In this document: piece after piece, positions 15,057-26,465 of the stretch | Layout: each line of letters opens with the position of its first letter | How positions within the stretch are numbered: the stretch's first letter is position 1 | Origin: Neurospora intermedia | Taxonomy: Eukaryota; Ascomycota; Sordariomycetes; Sordariales; Sordariaceae | Assembly: GCA_037102815.1 (NCBI GenBank) | Contig: BTPP01000001.1 | Location: 6,101,001 to 6,165,000, forward strand | Direction: 5' to 3' | DNA length: 64,000 nt | Notes under the pieces: model-generated | Told to the model about the DNA's origin: nothing | Databases searched by the model: none | The model's input: only the letters and a program-made list of their open reading frames with translations | Position numbers and translations under genes: made by a program

Positions 15057-17423
15057 AATCCCACTCAGGAAACCTAGTGCGCATGGCCTTCACGATAGTT
15101 GGTTTGAAAGAGATTTGCTGTCTTCCACGCAGTCCTTCGTCGTACGAACTGTTGTTGACGGCAAGAGATTCTGGGGTCATGCAAAGACCGAATTCGCATT
15201 GATAACATGTGTGGATGAGACGAACAAAGGCTGGCTATAGAGGAGGTTGATGTCAGGCTGTGTTGGTATTCATGTCCTCGGCATCTGGTTCGAATGTCCT
15301 TTCAGGCTTTATCGAGTGAAATGCAAAGCGGACGATGGGAGAAGGCGTCAGACAGAAAACCGATGAAAAGGTTCGGCACGGATACAGATAAAGGGTCGCT
15401 GCTCCAATCGATGTTTCTGATGTATGGGATGAAAGTTGATAAGAAGGGCCAAGCTCCAAGTATCGGTTGTGGCGTCTTCAGCGGGGCCCAAGCAAGCGGT
15501 GGAAAACAAAACAGCCGCGAGTGGTGCAGCTGAGGTAGGTCAAGGTAGCATCTGTCAAGACGGGGAGAAAAAGGACAATGTCAGGAGCAAAGTCAGCAAG
15601 TCGGGCGAAGGTATATGATGCGTACCAGTGAAGCTCCGGACTGTTGTGGCCTTTGGTCTTATCAACTTCGCCCACTAGCCCCGGGGATATCGGCCTCGAA
15701 CTCAGTTGCAGTGCCAAGCAAGGTCAGAATAAACATTCCGCCGAGTGCTTGGTTGGTTTTGCCGTCTGAGAAGACCCCCCCTTCCACAGCTCGAGACTGT
15801 TGGATCAGCCGTCAAACCCAGCCAGGGCCATGCAATCAGCATTCGCGGATTGTCGACGGATTACCGATGAAGCGCGTGCTATGTGGCCAGATAGACCAGG
15901 GGGTTGGCCGGGCGGGTAGCGCGCGGGACTGGGGGAAGGGAACTGAACTGGGGAAGACCAACTGGAGAGAGATAGGCTGTCTAGTGGAGAGACTTCAAGT
16001 GGTTCTGGACGATCGAGACACTGGAGCAAGTGCCTTGTACCTCTCTGTCTCTTGAGTGGAGGGAAAACGCCGGAGTGAGGTACTTGGTGCAAGTTGGAGA
16101 TAGGAGACGGGAGGAGGCGGCTGGCTGTGAGATGTCCCACCACCCTTGACTCCGGATCTCCCAACAAGAGGATGGATGCTGTCACGGATCTCGACGAGAC
16201 CAGACGTGTGAGATGATGATCTCTTTGGTCGTGGCACATGATGTGGAGGACTGAGTTCCCAACTACTGTAGACTGGAAAATAGCAGGAAAAGGACAAACA
16301 GAACCACCAATACCAAACACGGTGAACCCCAAGATTTCCATCTCAGTCTGTGACGAAAGATGGCCCTTGACCCACTGGAGTCGTCGTCGGCGTCGTTGGA
16401 TGCTGGAATCCGGGGGCAGGAGCAGTCCTGGGGAAGAAAAGACAGGGGAGCCGAAGTTGGGGAAGGCGCAACAAGGGGTCCCCGCAGTGACTCCGCATTC
16501 TGGTTCTAATTTCCCGTGTAAAAGTCCTCCAATAGAAAATCGTTCTTTCCTGCACTTCCTTTGATTGTCAGTTCTGACACTTTCCTTGGAAGTCCTCTTC
16601 AAGAGTGCTGCCTTCCAAAACTGGACATGGAAAGACTGGAAGCTTAACCCTTGGGGTCATCCTTGCCATTTCGCATTCGCAAAACTAAACGTGCTTTCCA
16701 TGTGAGGAATCCTTGAATATTTCGAAACGTAGGAATTGTCGGGGATCTTGAGGGCCGAGTGCAGGCAGGCAAATGGAAGGCCACTGCAAAAGAACCTCAA
16801 GTTGGAAACTGCCTTCCATTGCTCAGCCCACGCAGAAATGAAGTTGATGCAACAGCTCAAATATCAGAAGCCAGTGCTACCACATTGGCCTGTCAAACTG
16901 TCGGACATCCAACGTTCGGGACGTCCGTATCAAACACGGCTGCCTTCCCTACATGCCTAAAACCAAAGCCGCTTTCAGCCTGAATTAGATGCCGAAGTCA
17001 AGGGGAAACCGAATCTCCTTCTATTGTATACTTGATATCTACCCGGTTCTGCCTCAGGTTGGACTGTGACATGAGATTTCTTTTAATGACTTGTTTGGTT
17101 CCACAACCTTTGACTGTTTATAAGTAGGTATCGATGAAAGTCTGATCAATTTCCGTTGTGTTCATGAAGGCTTGAGTGTTCAAGATACCATGATGCCAAG
17201 CGTTTGGATCCGCTGAAGGGTCGATCACGTAGCATCTTACACTTGTGTTGATATGTGCTCTTTTAAGAGGATGCTAGAAACCCGACTTCCTTCCAACTAC
17301 GCCAAGCGCCATAGTGACAGTCGGCAGCAATAACCCCGAACGATATAACCTGTCACCGACATCTCGAATGATATCGGGCCGTTCAGTGAGGCGGAGCAGA
17401 TGACGGCGTCTCGGACATCTCTT
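15057..17423. other. 2.4 kb intergenic region
   Basis: The largest ORF is 265 codons on the minus strand (15805-16602). Its composition (many Ser, Arg and His, no hydrophobic pattern or domain) does not support a gene. The stretch probably contains the promoter and leader of the quinate-repressor-like gene and the 3' flank of the acidic-protein gene. Confidence 0.4.
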
Positions 17424-19031
17424 TCAAAGCACATCCCACCGATATGCAACCGCCCACTTGCCCTTATCACCTTCGTCATCCTCTTCTTCCTCACCCAAGT
17501 CAATGTCCCATGCTGGTGGTGCAATCGCTACCATGGCGCCGGGCACCAACGGCTTCCTGTCCGGTTCATCCGCACCTTCTTCCTCTCCTTCCGGTTTGCT
17601 CTCAGCACCAGCACCAGCACCAGCACCGCTTCCACTAAGCCCCTCCATTCTCCCATCACCAGCTAACAGAGCCCTATAACTTCTGGGTACTTTGGTTCCA
17701 TCAGGTCCACCAATCATTGGTCGACCGGTAACAAGTGTCATACTAATCCCAGGTCCGCACTTCTTCACGGTCTCGACGGCAAGGTGGGCAGTAGCGGCCA
17801 CGGGAGTCGGTTCAGTACTGGAGCCTCCCTTGACCTCCAGTAACCATTCTCGTAGTTCAGATGCTAGCCCACCGGGCACATAGCGAGCGCCTCGACGACG
17901 CTGGGGCGAGAAGATGTCAGGAAGAAGGGTATGGTGAACAGGGACGTCTGGCGGAGGGTCTGGGGGACCGGGTGATTTGGGCTTGAAGCGAGGTGCCCTG
18001 AGAAAGGGATTTTGGCCCTTGGGCTTCATGGATGCTGTGTGTTCATGGTCGTAATCTTCTGCGTATGTATGTGGTTCCACGTCGGAGGCCGTTTGTGGAT
18101 TTGCTCTGGGAGTGTGGCCCTCATCGCTCCCGTGGAATCCCTCTGAGTCTGGGTTCATGCGCTGATTCTCGTCCGCGTCATCGTCCTCGTCTTCGCCCTC
18201 TAGACCCTCCTCGGACTCACTACGGTACTCATGTGAACGAATGACTCGAGGGGGTATTGAGGAGAGAGGTTCACTTGAGTGACTGCCGGCAACACTCTCG
18301 TCTACCTTTTCGAGGTAGCTGTCTCTGGAAGCAAGCGGACTGGAGATGATTGCATCATTGCCATGTTCCAGTGCCCTTGGCGGTGAAGAACCCTCATCAA
18401 CCTCGGACTCTGCATCATCAATGAGTTCCTCCACTTCATTACCTTCGCACTCACCCTCGTAGGGAAGTGGTGGACTACTAGCCTCCACCTCTTCAACATC
18501 AAGGTCAACAACCGGTGAAAGACGACGGCGCTTGTGTGACCGTTCCCGGTCCAACTCATCCGCATCTTCATCCTTGACCTTGATCGGCGACTGCGAAACA
18601 AATGAGGAGTCAAACTCGATCGGCTCTGGATATTCTGGCGCTTGCCCTGGCCGTGTCACGGAGCCGGGGAAGCGAGCAAAGGGTGAGCTTTCTCCATCTA
18701 CAGGCAACAGATCGTCATCGATGAACTCCAGCGTAGATCGACTTCGTCTTTCTGGGACATTGGTCCGGCTTCTGATGGAGCTTGCTATGGCGGATGGCGT
18801 AGAGGATAAACCCGCAGAGGTCCGGTATGACGGTCTTGGCGTCGATGAAGCTCCGGCATGAAAACGTGGAGTTGCATGGAACTTTGGTGCTCTGCTTGCT
18901 GCATTTTGTGATGACTGGTTTAGATCTGGTGTCTCTTGGTTTTGGAACCGTTGCGAGGATGCATTGGCTTGAGATTGTTTCCTGCCAATAAGGAAGCGAG
19001 AAGGCGCAGGCGTTCTTGGAGGACGGTCCAT
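17424..19031 (-). CDS. acidic, largely disordered protein with a compact C-terminal domain, 535 aa
   Basis: Intronless ORF. The first 350 residues are disordered: a Ser/Pro/Arg-rich start (MDRPPRTPAPSRFLIGRKQS), a basic patch SHKRRRLSP that could be a nuclear localisation signal, and long Asp/Glu/Ser runs typical of nuclear scaffolds and casein-kinase-2 substrates. From about residue 365 the sequence becomes ordered: LLPDIFSPQRRRGARYVPGG, LASELREWLLEVKG, then alternating strands (ISMTLVTGRP, VPRSYRALLAG) and a final strand pair (GAMVAIAPPAWDIDLG and WAVAYRWDVL) separated by acidic insertions. This pattern would suit a small beta-barrel such as an OB-fold, which is inference only. I do not recognise the family. 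A nuclear role is the most I would infer. Confidence 0.72.
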   Translation of the reverse strand: MDRPPRTPAPSRFLIGRKQSQANASSQRFQNQETPDLNQSSQNAASRAPKFHATPRFHAGASSTPRPSYRTSAGLSSTPSAIASSIRSRTNVPERRSRSTLEFIDDDLLPVDGESSPFARFPGSVTRPGQAPEYPEPIEFDSSFVSQSPIKVKDEDADELDRERSHKRRRLSPVVDLDVEEVEASSPPLPYEGECEGNEVEELIDDAESEVDEGSSPPRALEHGNDAIISSPLASRDSYLEKVDESVAGSHSSEPLSSIPPRVIRSHEYRSESEEGLEGEDEDDDADENQRMNPDSEGFHGSDEGHTPRANPQTASDVEPHTYAEDYDHEHTASMKPKGQNPFLRAPRFKPKSPGPPDPPPDVPVHHTLLPDIFSPQRRRGARYVPGGLASELREWLLEVKGGSSTEPTPVAATAHLAVETVKKCGPGISMTLVTGRPMIGGPDGTKVPRSYRALLAGDGRMEGLSGSGAGAGAGAESKPEGEEEGADEPDRKPLVPGAMVAIAPPAWDIDLGEEEEDDEGDKGKWAVAYRWDVL

Positions 19032-19765
19032 GTCGAATGTCGACTACCTAATTCGTGACCTCTTGCCAGGCTGCACTGGGCGAGAGGCTTGACTCACGGC
19101 TGGCGGAGGGGACATTTTATTAAATAAGTTGCACAGAAGAGCATCATAAGGAGGATTCATTGGGGTGCTAGTTGGAAAGGAGGATTTAGAAAGAAAACAT
19201 CGATGCCGAGCACAGCGGACCCATGTGGAAGAACCTTGTCAGGCAAGACGGATGACCGGTTGCTTTTCTGATGTGAAATGGGAAAGTGTCTTGCAGTGGT
19301 CAAACGTGAGAAGCAAGTGCGTGAACCCTAACCCTGATATTTGGCGGACTCAACGAATCATCTATGGCACCGTCGCGTGCCCCCCAATTTACACGTGCGT
19401 CCGCGGTTCGCCGAGCAAAAGACGCGATCTTCACGTTGCGCAAAGAAAAAGTCCAAGCACGTCTGAGGAAGCATAATTGCGCCTGAAAACTGCATGTTGT
19501 GATCTCAATTAAAATCCTTGTATCATTGCACATATATATCCAATAATCCAACGACTGTACAATACACACAGCGACTTGCGTCTTCTTCTTAAACCGACCC
19601 GCATTGCGGACCTCTTTGGCTCTGCTGCCTACACACTTACAAGCGACAACCCGGGAACGAGAAAGATATCCACGCCCGGTACTTCGTATTCTTTTTAGTC
19701 ACCAAAAAACAAATCGAAGCAACTCCAACGTCCTCAAGCTCAGTGCCAAGTCATCCCCCCAGATC
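19032..19765. other. divergent promoter region
   Basis: Lies between the divergently transcribed acidic-protein gene (minus) and the Q/N-rich gene (plus), so it should carry both promoters. An in-frame upstream ATG at 19604 would lengthen the plus-strand protein by 54 residues, but that segment looks like leader sequence. Confidence 0.5.
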
Positions 19766-21179
19766 ATGTCTTTCTTCCATACCGGAGCCCCCTCCGCTTC
19801 CAGTGACGCCGCCCCCGTCGTCATTATGTCCGCCTCAACTCCAGCTTTTTCCTTTGGCCGTGAAGTCCAAGATCCCTCCCCCTCCTTAAGCAACAATCAC
19901 AACCACAACAATAGTAACACACCAACGCCGTCAACCTTCCCCTCTTTCACCACCTCCTTCTCCTCGCCATACCAACCCCAATACCGACCAAAAATCAGCT
20001 CTCCCCTCTCTTCCTCGCCCATCCGACCATTCGATTCAATGTCCCGATCTTCACCACCAGGTTCGCCAACCTCGAAACCACGAGGAATCTTTGGAGGACC
20101 ACAGTCACAATCATCACCTATCTTTGGTTCGTTTTTGCAGCAAAGTCAAGGACAGGGACAGGGACAGGGACAAGGACAAGAGCAAGCCTCAGGTCATCAG
20201 AATGGACAGGCAGATGGAGCACAACAGCAGTTAGACGGGAGAGAAAACAACAACAACAACAACAAATTCCTAAAATACAATTCGCGCCCTTCTCGACCTA
20301 TGAACCATCCCTCCTTCTCCTCCAACCGCAAAGAAGATCGACGGCGTTTGTTTTTGCAGAATGTTAGGCAACGAGCGGACGATAAGGCGTGGGAGAGGAG
20401 AGGTGGAGAGAATGAGGTTTGTTTCTTCTTTTTTACTTTCTCTCTTTCTCTCTCTCTTTATTTTTGCCCTTTCCTCTTTTTTTCTTTTCCTCTCTTTTTT
20501 TCTTCCATTTCTTCAATCCCATCCCCCAATATCTTCATTATCCATCCCATCCCATCCCACCCAATTCAACCATGCTAACAAAGGACCACAAAAACAGCTC
20601 CTAAAACTAGAATGGCTCCGCTTCAACCGCGAACTGCGCCTCGCAAAAGAAGCCTCCGCCCCTCCTGACCCTTTCTTCAACTCCTCTCAATTCCACACCG
20701 GTACCGGCGGTGGTGACGGTTCTGCTGCTTCTGCTCTCGAGCAAGAAATCGAAGAACTCGCCCAGCTACGAGCAAAATTCAATCATCAGCAACAATTTCT
20801 TGAGGGCCTGTTGGAAGATCAACCACCGGAACAGGATATGGACGCATATATGGCGGATATAATTGCGCGAGAGGAGGAGGCGGAGTTGGAGGCGTTGTTA
20901 GCGCTAAATCAGCAGGCGCAGGAGGATCTGAGGGCAAGAGATGGGCAGCAGGGGCAACAAGGGCAGCAAGAACAGCAACAACAACAACAACGAGGGGATG
21001 ATTATATGGAGGAGGAGGGGGATGATGCTGAGTACGATGCGCTGTTTATGGAGGTTTTGGCGCAGCAGCAACAGCAACAGCAGCAACAACAACAACCAAG
21101 TGGTGGTGGTGGTGGTGGTGGTGATGCGGGGATACAGCATCATCACCACAATCAGGGCGACGTGGAGATGGGAGGGTAA
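19766..21179 (+). CDS. Gln/Asn-rich low-complexity protein with a short conserved helical core, 410 aa
   Basis: Two exons (19766-20416 and 20598-21179) close in phase. The intron of 181 bp is an almost pure C/T tract. The N-terminal half is Ser/Pro/Asn-rich with a (GQ)n run encoded by GGACAG repeats at about 20150-20182. The only region that looks conserved is charged and helical and is rebuilt by the splice: RRRLFLQNVRQRADDKAWER, RGGENE joined to LLKLEWLRFNRELRLAKE. A second helical segment (ALEQEIEELAQLRAKF, DMDAYMADIIAREEEAELEA) is probably coiled-coil. Two polyglutamine stretches, a Gly run and a His run close the protein. The core resembles nothing I can name with confidence, so I give no function. 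The start at 19766 is chosen because it lies in a good context just before Ser/Ala-rich coding sequence. Confidence 0.75.
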
Positions 21180-21564
21180 ATACCATAGTGACGGCTGATG
21201 GTTTTCTTGCGCTTTGTTCATATCGCGGGGCACATATTGGATTCATAGCTTGCATCTGCATAGGACAAGGAGTTCGGGTTACATTCATCGAGGGTTGATT
21301 GTGTTGAGAGACACAGAAAGAACACAGCCAATAGTCATTTTCAAATTGGGAGGGTACATGCAACAAGAATACGGGTCGGTACACGAGGGTGTGCAGGATC
21401 ACTAGAGTTAATAATCTCATTAAGTACTCTATATGCTCATACTTTAGCGCTGCTCTCGAGATGGCAGTAATATATGGGCACCTAAGCCCAACATTTTTCG
21501 ACGGCTACTAACTCTTCATGGTATCATACTTGCTGGAGGCTTTTGTTTGGACGTGTTGAGACAA
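21180..21564. other. intergenic region between convergent 3' ends
   Basis: Short region holding the 3' untranslated parts of the Q/N-rich gene and of PEX19. Nothing else seen. Confidence 0.5.
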
Positions 21565-22665
21565 CTACTGAGGGGCGCATTGATCGTCGGGGAGGTCGAG
21601 ATTTTGGGCAGAGGGCATGTCTCCGACCAAGTCGTTGGGAGGCTGGCCAGCATCTTGCATCTATACACGATGGGTGTCAGTTTGCGGTGTCAAATGAATC
21701 GGGGTCTGCTGGACCAATATACCTTCTGCATCCTGTCCACGATGTACTCATGGTGCTCCTTGCTCGTATCTGCGTAGTTGGGCTCCTCGAACTTGGCCAC
21801 AATCTCGCTCACCAACTTCTGCTGCAACTCGTACCTTTCGAGATCCTCCTTGGATGTCGCCGCACGGTTCTTCTCCAGCCAGCCCGGGAACTTCTCGTGC
21901 AGTTCTTTCATAGGTTCATACAGAATGTCCTTGTGTGTGAGCTGCTCCATCATTCCCATAAGCATTTTGCTGAACTCCTCTTCGCTGCCCTCGCCGTCAA
22001 GGCCACCCGACTGCATCTGCTTGAGCAGCTCAGCAAGGAAATCATCGGAACCCTCAGCTGCGGCAGCGGCCGTGGCTTGCTCGCCAGATGTCTGCATGCG
22101 CTCCATGGTCCGTCGGATGGTCTCTTGGAAGGAAGCTTCGGCATTCTTGCTTGATGGTGAGGCCGCGGCCGAGGCTCTGCGGGAAGAAGACGGGGGAGTC
22201 TTGGTCGAAGTCTCGGCCTTTGGGGTGGGGATACCAGGTGTCTCGGCACCCGAGGCAGCGGCGGCGGCTCCTAGCTCCTTGAATATACTCTCGAACTGGG
22301 CTTGTAACTCAGGCTGGCTCAGAGTCAGCTAGATCCGCAGAAATTGGGGTATTGCAATTGTTTGCGCCTACCGAGTTCTCGATGTCCCCGAGGAGATCAG
22401 CCATGCCGGCCTGCAGCTGCTTCGCAAACTCCTCTTCGGACAGGACATCATCTTCTCCCTTGGCACCATCTGCCCCGGCGGCATCTGGCCTTGCTGGCCC
22501 CGAGGGCTTCTTGGCCTGAAGGTCTACTGCGGCGAACTCATCGAGCATGTCATCCAGGTCATCCAGGTCATCCTCATCCGGGTCGGACACGTCATCGTCG
22601 AACTCGTCGACCACGGTGGCCTTCTTGGGGACCTCCTCCTTTGCGCCGGCGTTATTCGAAGCCAT
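21565..22665 (-). CDS. PEX19: peroxisomal membrane protein import receptor PEX19, 331 aa
   Basis: Cytosolic chaperone and shuttle receptor that binds newly made peroxisomal membrane proteins and delivers them to PEX3. Three exons close in phase: 22665-22372, 22328-21723 and 21660-21565. The acidic N-terminus (EFDDDVSDPDEDDLDDLDD) and the helix around EEFAKQLQAGMADLLGDIEN match the PEX3-binding region and the first helical part of the family. The globular cargo-binding domain follows (SFQETIRRTMERMQ, EFSKMLMGMMEQL, ILYEPMKELHEKFPGWLE, YELQQKLVSEIVAKFE). The last exon encodes 31 residues, beginning MQDAGQPPNDLVGDM and ending CAPQ, a CaaX box of the type farnesylated in this family. Retention of intron 2 would replace that tail by ten unrelated residues and a stop. 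Confidence 0.95.
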
Positions 22666-23990
22666 TGTGCGGTATGGGTGTGTAGGAATGCTGTGTAAAG
22701 TAAATCGCAAAGACGTCGATCGGTCGTGGATGCGCCTCGTTCCGATAGACGAAGCAGATGCTCGGGCAAAAGGTTGACCCCACGTTGAAGCACGACCGGG
22801 CTCTTTGAGAGAGGTAAAAGCGGGAAGTTGTCTGTTTAGGGTAGAAACCAAGCTAATGCAAGGCGGAGTGGTATATCAGGAGGGTATACAAAATCTCTCT
22901 GGGATAGGCAAATCCAAAATTGCGATTTCAAAAAGCGAACCAAAACCTCGAAAGAAAGGGTGATCAGTGGGAAAAAAACAAGGGAGAGAAGTCAGATGGA
23001 GATTGACATTCAGAAGGGTTCAGATGACGAGGGGGTTTTCCTTTGCATGTGCAATTCGGCTCACTCCTCATGGCGCTTGCCCGCATCTCCCTCTGCTTGA
23101 ACTATTTACCCCACCATTGCCCACCAGGGTACGCTGTGTGCCGAGGGACACCACCTCCATTCAGCTCCAGACAATTCCTTGATATGGTAGGTAGAGGTAT
23201 CAAGTTGGTTGCTTGAAAACTGAAAGTAACAGGCATCCCGTTGTCATCCCATCTTGTGATGCTAGTGTGACTGCGGATCAAGCTCATCTTGGAGTCTACA
23301 CGCTGTCACTCAAATAGGCCCCATTCACTTTAAGTGAGATGGTTTACAAGCTTCGGAGTACAAGGAAAGAGCTTCCATGATACCATTCACCCACTCTCCG
23401 CCTTCCTGATTCGAGGCGACAGGAACTCCGAGTCCGGCAGGCAATAACTGAATGAGCGCGTCGCCTGCCATTCGACTTGCTGCCACTTGCGAACTGAAAC
23501 TTTCCTCCAGCCTCGTTAGGATTCGAAATCTACTACGGGCATCAGACACAGTCGGTTCCCAAGAAGCACTTAAGTCCATTCAGTTGCGCATCATTCCCCG
23601 CATATACTCCAGATATTCGAACCCTCATCTTTTCTTTTTTGGCATTACAAACCCCAAATCACTCCCACCTCTCACCTTGCGGGGCTACATACTCCACGCT
23701 TCTACATATCGCGTGGCCCATAGGATTGGATCTCTGACCTGCAGAGGACCTTTCCACACTCCACCTTCTGATCCGCGCCCATCCCCCCCGTGACCAACCC
23801 GAGCAGCTCTTCAGCCGCATCCCCACGTTTCTCGGCGCCGTCATTGCATTAGCAAGAAGCCGACCGTGGAAGTTGAATCGTCGTCGCATTCAGGTTGACC
23901 AAGGGATCACTCAAATCCGACGTTGATCAGCCACCGCTCAACTTTTACCGACGCCAAACCCCGTCAACGTCAACCTCCTCATCAACCACC
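22666..23990. other. divergent promoter region between PEX19 and UBC9
   Basis: About 1.3 kb between two divergent genes. The stretch from roughly 23600 to 23990 is C-rich on the plus strand and is likely the UBC9 promoter and leader. The ORFs present are short and without motifs. Confidence 0.5.
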
Positions 23991-24681
23991 ATGGCGCTGT
24001 GCCAGAACCGCTTGCAAGAGGAACGGTACGCCGCAAAGCATCGCGCAACAGTGTACCTACGTCCAGCAGACTGACAATCTCATTCTCTCCCTCTAGGAAG
24101 CAGTGGCGGAAGGACCATCCCTTTGGCTTCTATGCCCGTCCCCAGAAGAACCAGCAGGGTGTGCTCGACTTGAAGATTTGGGAATGTGGTATTCCTGGCA
24201 AAGAAAAGACAATCTGGGAGGGTGGTCTGTTTAAGCTGACCGTCACTTTCCCTGATGGTATGCGCCCTGCACCGGTCGGTGTCTCTAGTCAAAAGAATAC
24301 ACGTGCTGACTTGACATTTCCTGCATGCAGAATATCCCACGAAACCCCCCAAGTGTACGCCGAAAGCTAGCCCTCGTCTATTCCCCCTTCCCACGATCAC
24401 ATGGCTAACATGTTGGCGTCTGAGCAGGCAAATTTGTTCCCCCTCTCTTCCACCCCAATGTCTACCCATCGGGCACGGTCTGTCTCTCGATCCTCAACGA
24501 AGAAGAGGCATGGAAGCCGGCCATCACGATGAAGCAGATCCTGCTCGGCATTCAGGACTTGCTCAACGACCCCAACCCCGAGTCCCCAGCCCAGGCTGAG
24601 GCGTACAATCTCTTCAAGAAAGATCGTCAGGAGTATGAACGCCGGATCAAGCGCGTCGTGCGGGAGAATGCCGCCCCATAG
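23991..24681 (+). CDS. UBC9: SUMO-conjugating enzyme E2 (UBC9), 157 aa
   Basis: Carries SUMO as a thioester from the E1 and transfers it to lysines of nuclear target proteins. Four exons (23991-24025, 24097-24257, 24331-24354, 24428-24681) close in phase to 474 nt. The N-terminal helix ([20 protein letters not shown]) has the basic UBC9 signature. The core keeps [10 protein letters not shown], then [15 protein letters not shown] with the catalytic Cys at residue 92, and the tail helix ([19 protein letters not shown]). Length equals that of fungal and animal UBC9. Exon 3 is only 24 nt and would be missed by simple ORF calling. No missing key residue. Confidence 0.96.
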
Positions 24682-26160
24682 ATTGGGAACACGCGATTGT
24701 GAGGGTGCTTGGCGAAAAAGAGAGAGCAGTTTTGTTTTGCTGGACCTGGGACACGGAGTTTAGGGATACCAATTCATTGTTTGTGGCGGCATTTGGAGGG
24801 AGTTCATTCATTGATAGCGATCCTGCGCACGATTCAATTTTCGGGCTGCTCTATATGCTCATGATCGAGGAACAAGAGTCTAAGAAAAAAACAAAATCAC
24901 CGACGCTGCGCCCGATGGATCAGTCCGTTTCACCCAACTTTCGTGCTCAATACTTGCTGTCTCGAACCTATAGCTCCCTTTTACCGAATTCGCGGTCGAG
25001 TTCGACCGAGGAGTAGTGAGATACGTGGGATGAACCCTCATGAGTCATCTTCAATCGCAGAACATTCGGTCAAGGCGGGAGAGGTATGCGTTTCAAGAAA
25101 AGACAGCGTAAAGTTATTTCACGAAAAGTTCACGTCCGAAAAACTTGGGATATCGGCGACCCAAATTATAGTCTTTCAGTCAAATATTCTGTACAAAAAT
25201 TAACCACTGGCCTTATCTCTGTCTTCAGTTTGTTAACGAGTTTTTAACCTCACGGCAAGGTTGCAAGCCACGCTCCGCTTGCGGAGAAACCTGGGGTACC
25301 CGTCGCCGCCCCCCCACTTGAGATTTGTAACGAAGTTTGACTTTATGCCGTTGACACGATGACGTTGAGAGCTGGAAGGACTTGTCAGCCCATGCAGCTG
25401 GCACAAAATCTGCCGACACACTGTGATGAAAATATTTACTGTTCGTTTCTCTCCACTTGTGTGGCCAGCTAACATGCTTGGCTCGGCGGCTGATGATGGC
25501 TTCTACAAAAAGGTACACGGCTTTCCGCGGTTCTCTTATCAGTCCGGTGTAGGTAATCCCTGGATTGGCGGACGCGGGCCTGCGGGACTGAGACCGATAT
25601 GTGGGGTTTCATTGACCGTCCCTTTTCAGACCATCTCAGGGACCAGCCTGTCCCGACACCGGCCTCAAGATTTGGGCTGTGACGGGATTTTGGGGGCGAG
25701 GGACTGGCACAACAAGGGAAAGAGGCTCTGAAGCTTGTCGCCTCCTCCGTCTTTTGGCCGGTATGCTGGAGCCAAGCAGCCAATGGGCCTTGGGAATTGG
25801 CAATATCCTGGACAAAATAGTGGCAGTTAGAACACGCCGTAGTATTTTAAGCTTGCCACGCTGTTAATCATATGCTTCCGTGGAGTCAAAGAACACGATC
25901 TAGGAAAAGAAAAGTCACCGTTCGGGCGAGACCACAGGAGACCGCCGGAGTAGAATGGAGTTTTGAATGGAGTGTTTTGAATGGGTCTGGGGGGGGCCAA
26001 AGTGCGGATTCGTCCTGTATCAAGACTGGACTTTTGGATCCGATTTCTGGGGTTCCGTCGGCTCACCACCACATCACCACACTACATTATCTTTCGCCAA
26101 GAGATGCGTAAGTGCCCGCGTATCTATGACTCTTTGGGCCCTTCTTAAACGGCCAGCCCC
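24682..26160. other. intergenic region between UBC9 and asparagine synthetase
   Basis: Contains the UBC9 3' flank, including a tight hairpin (7-bp arms CGGTCGA and TCGACCG at 24993-24999 and 25002-25008 with a 2-nt loop), then about 1.1 kb without a gene signal leading to the asparagine synthetase promoter. Confidence 0.45.
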
Positions 26161-26176
26161 TTGACTCTTGAGTCAA
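26161..26176. promoter_or_regulatory. palindromic CPC-1/GCN4-type element upstream of asparagine synthetase
   Basis: TTGACTCTTGAGTCAA is a perfect inverted repeat of 7-bp arms. It contains TGAGTCA (26169-26175), the consensus half-palindrome recognised by the GCN4 family of bZIP proteins (CPC-1 in Neurospora), and the truncated site TGACTC on the other arm. It lies about 290 bp before the asparagine synthetase ATG and just before a long C/T-rich tract (26180-26270), where fungal transcription often starts. Amino-acid biosynthetic genes are the usual targets of cross-pathway control, so control of the gene downstream is a reasonable inference. Confidence 0.6.
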
Positions 26177-26465
26177 CAACCCTCTTCTTGTACTTCCCGT
26201 TCCTTTTTCCCTCTTGTTTTTTTTTCTCTCTCTTTTTCCTCTCAACATTTCATCCCATCCGGCCTTCGTCTAGCTTGCACCCTCAGCTTCTGTGCTATCC
26301 ACGTCGTTCTTTGCGCATCCCGCAGTTATAAGACGACCAACCCGAGTTAGAAAGGCAACCCTCTCTTCGCCAACTCGGTATCATCTACTCCGCCTTTGAG
26401 CGCCAAGCATTTTTTTTTCAGGTCCGAACTTCAGATACCCGGAGGTACTCCGACCAACAGTCAAG

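Noticed and set aside
15285-15300. GGTTCGAATGTCC resembling a tRNA B-box
   Set aside because: The B-box consensus is broken after GGTTCGAA and no cloverleaf can be drawn around it.
15805-16602. 265-codon minus-strand ORF
   Set aside because: No recognised domain, no hydrophobic or helical pattern, no consistent C-ending codon preference, and equally long frames on the opposite strand. Treated as intergenic.
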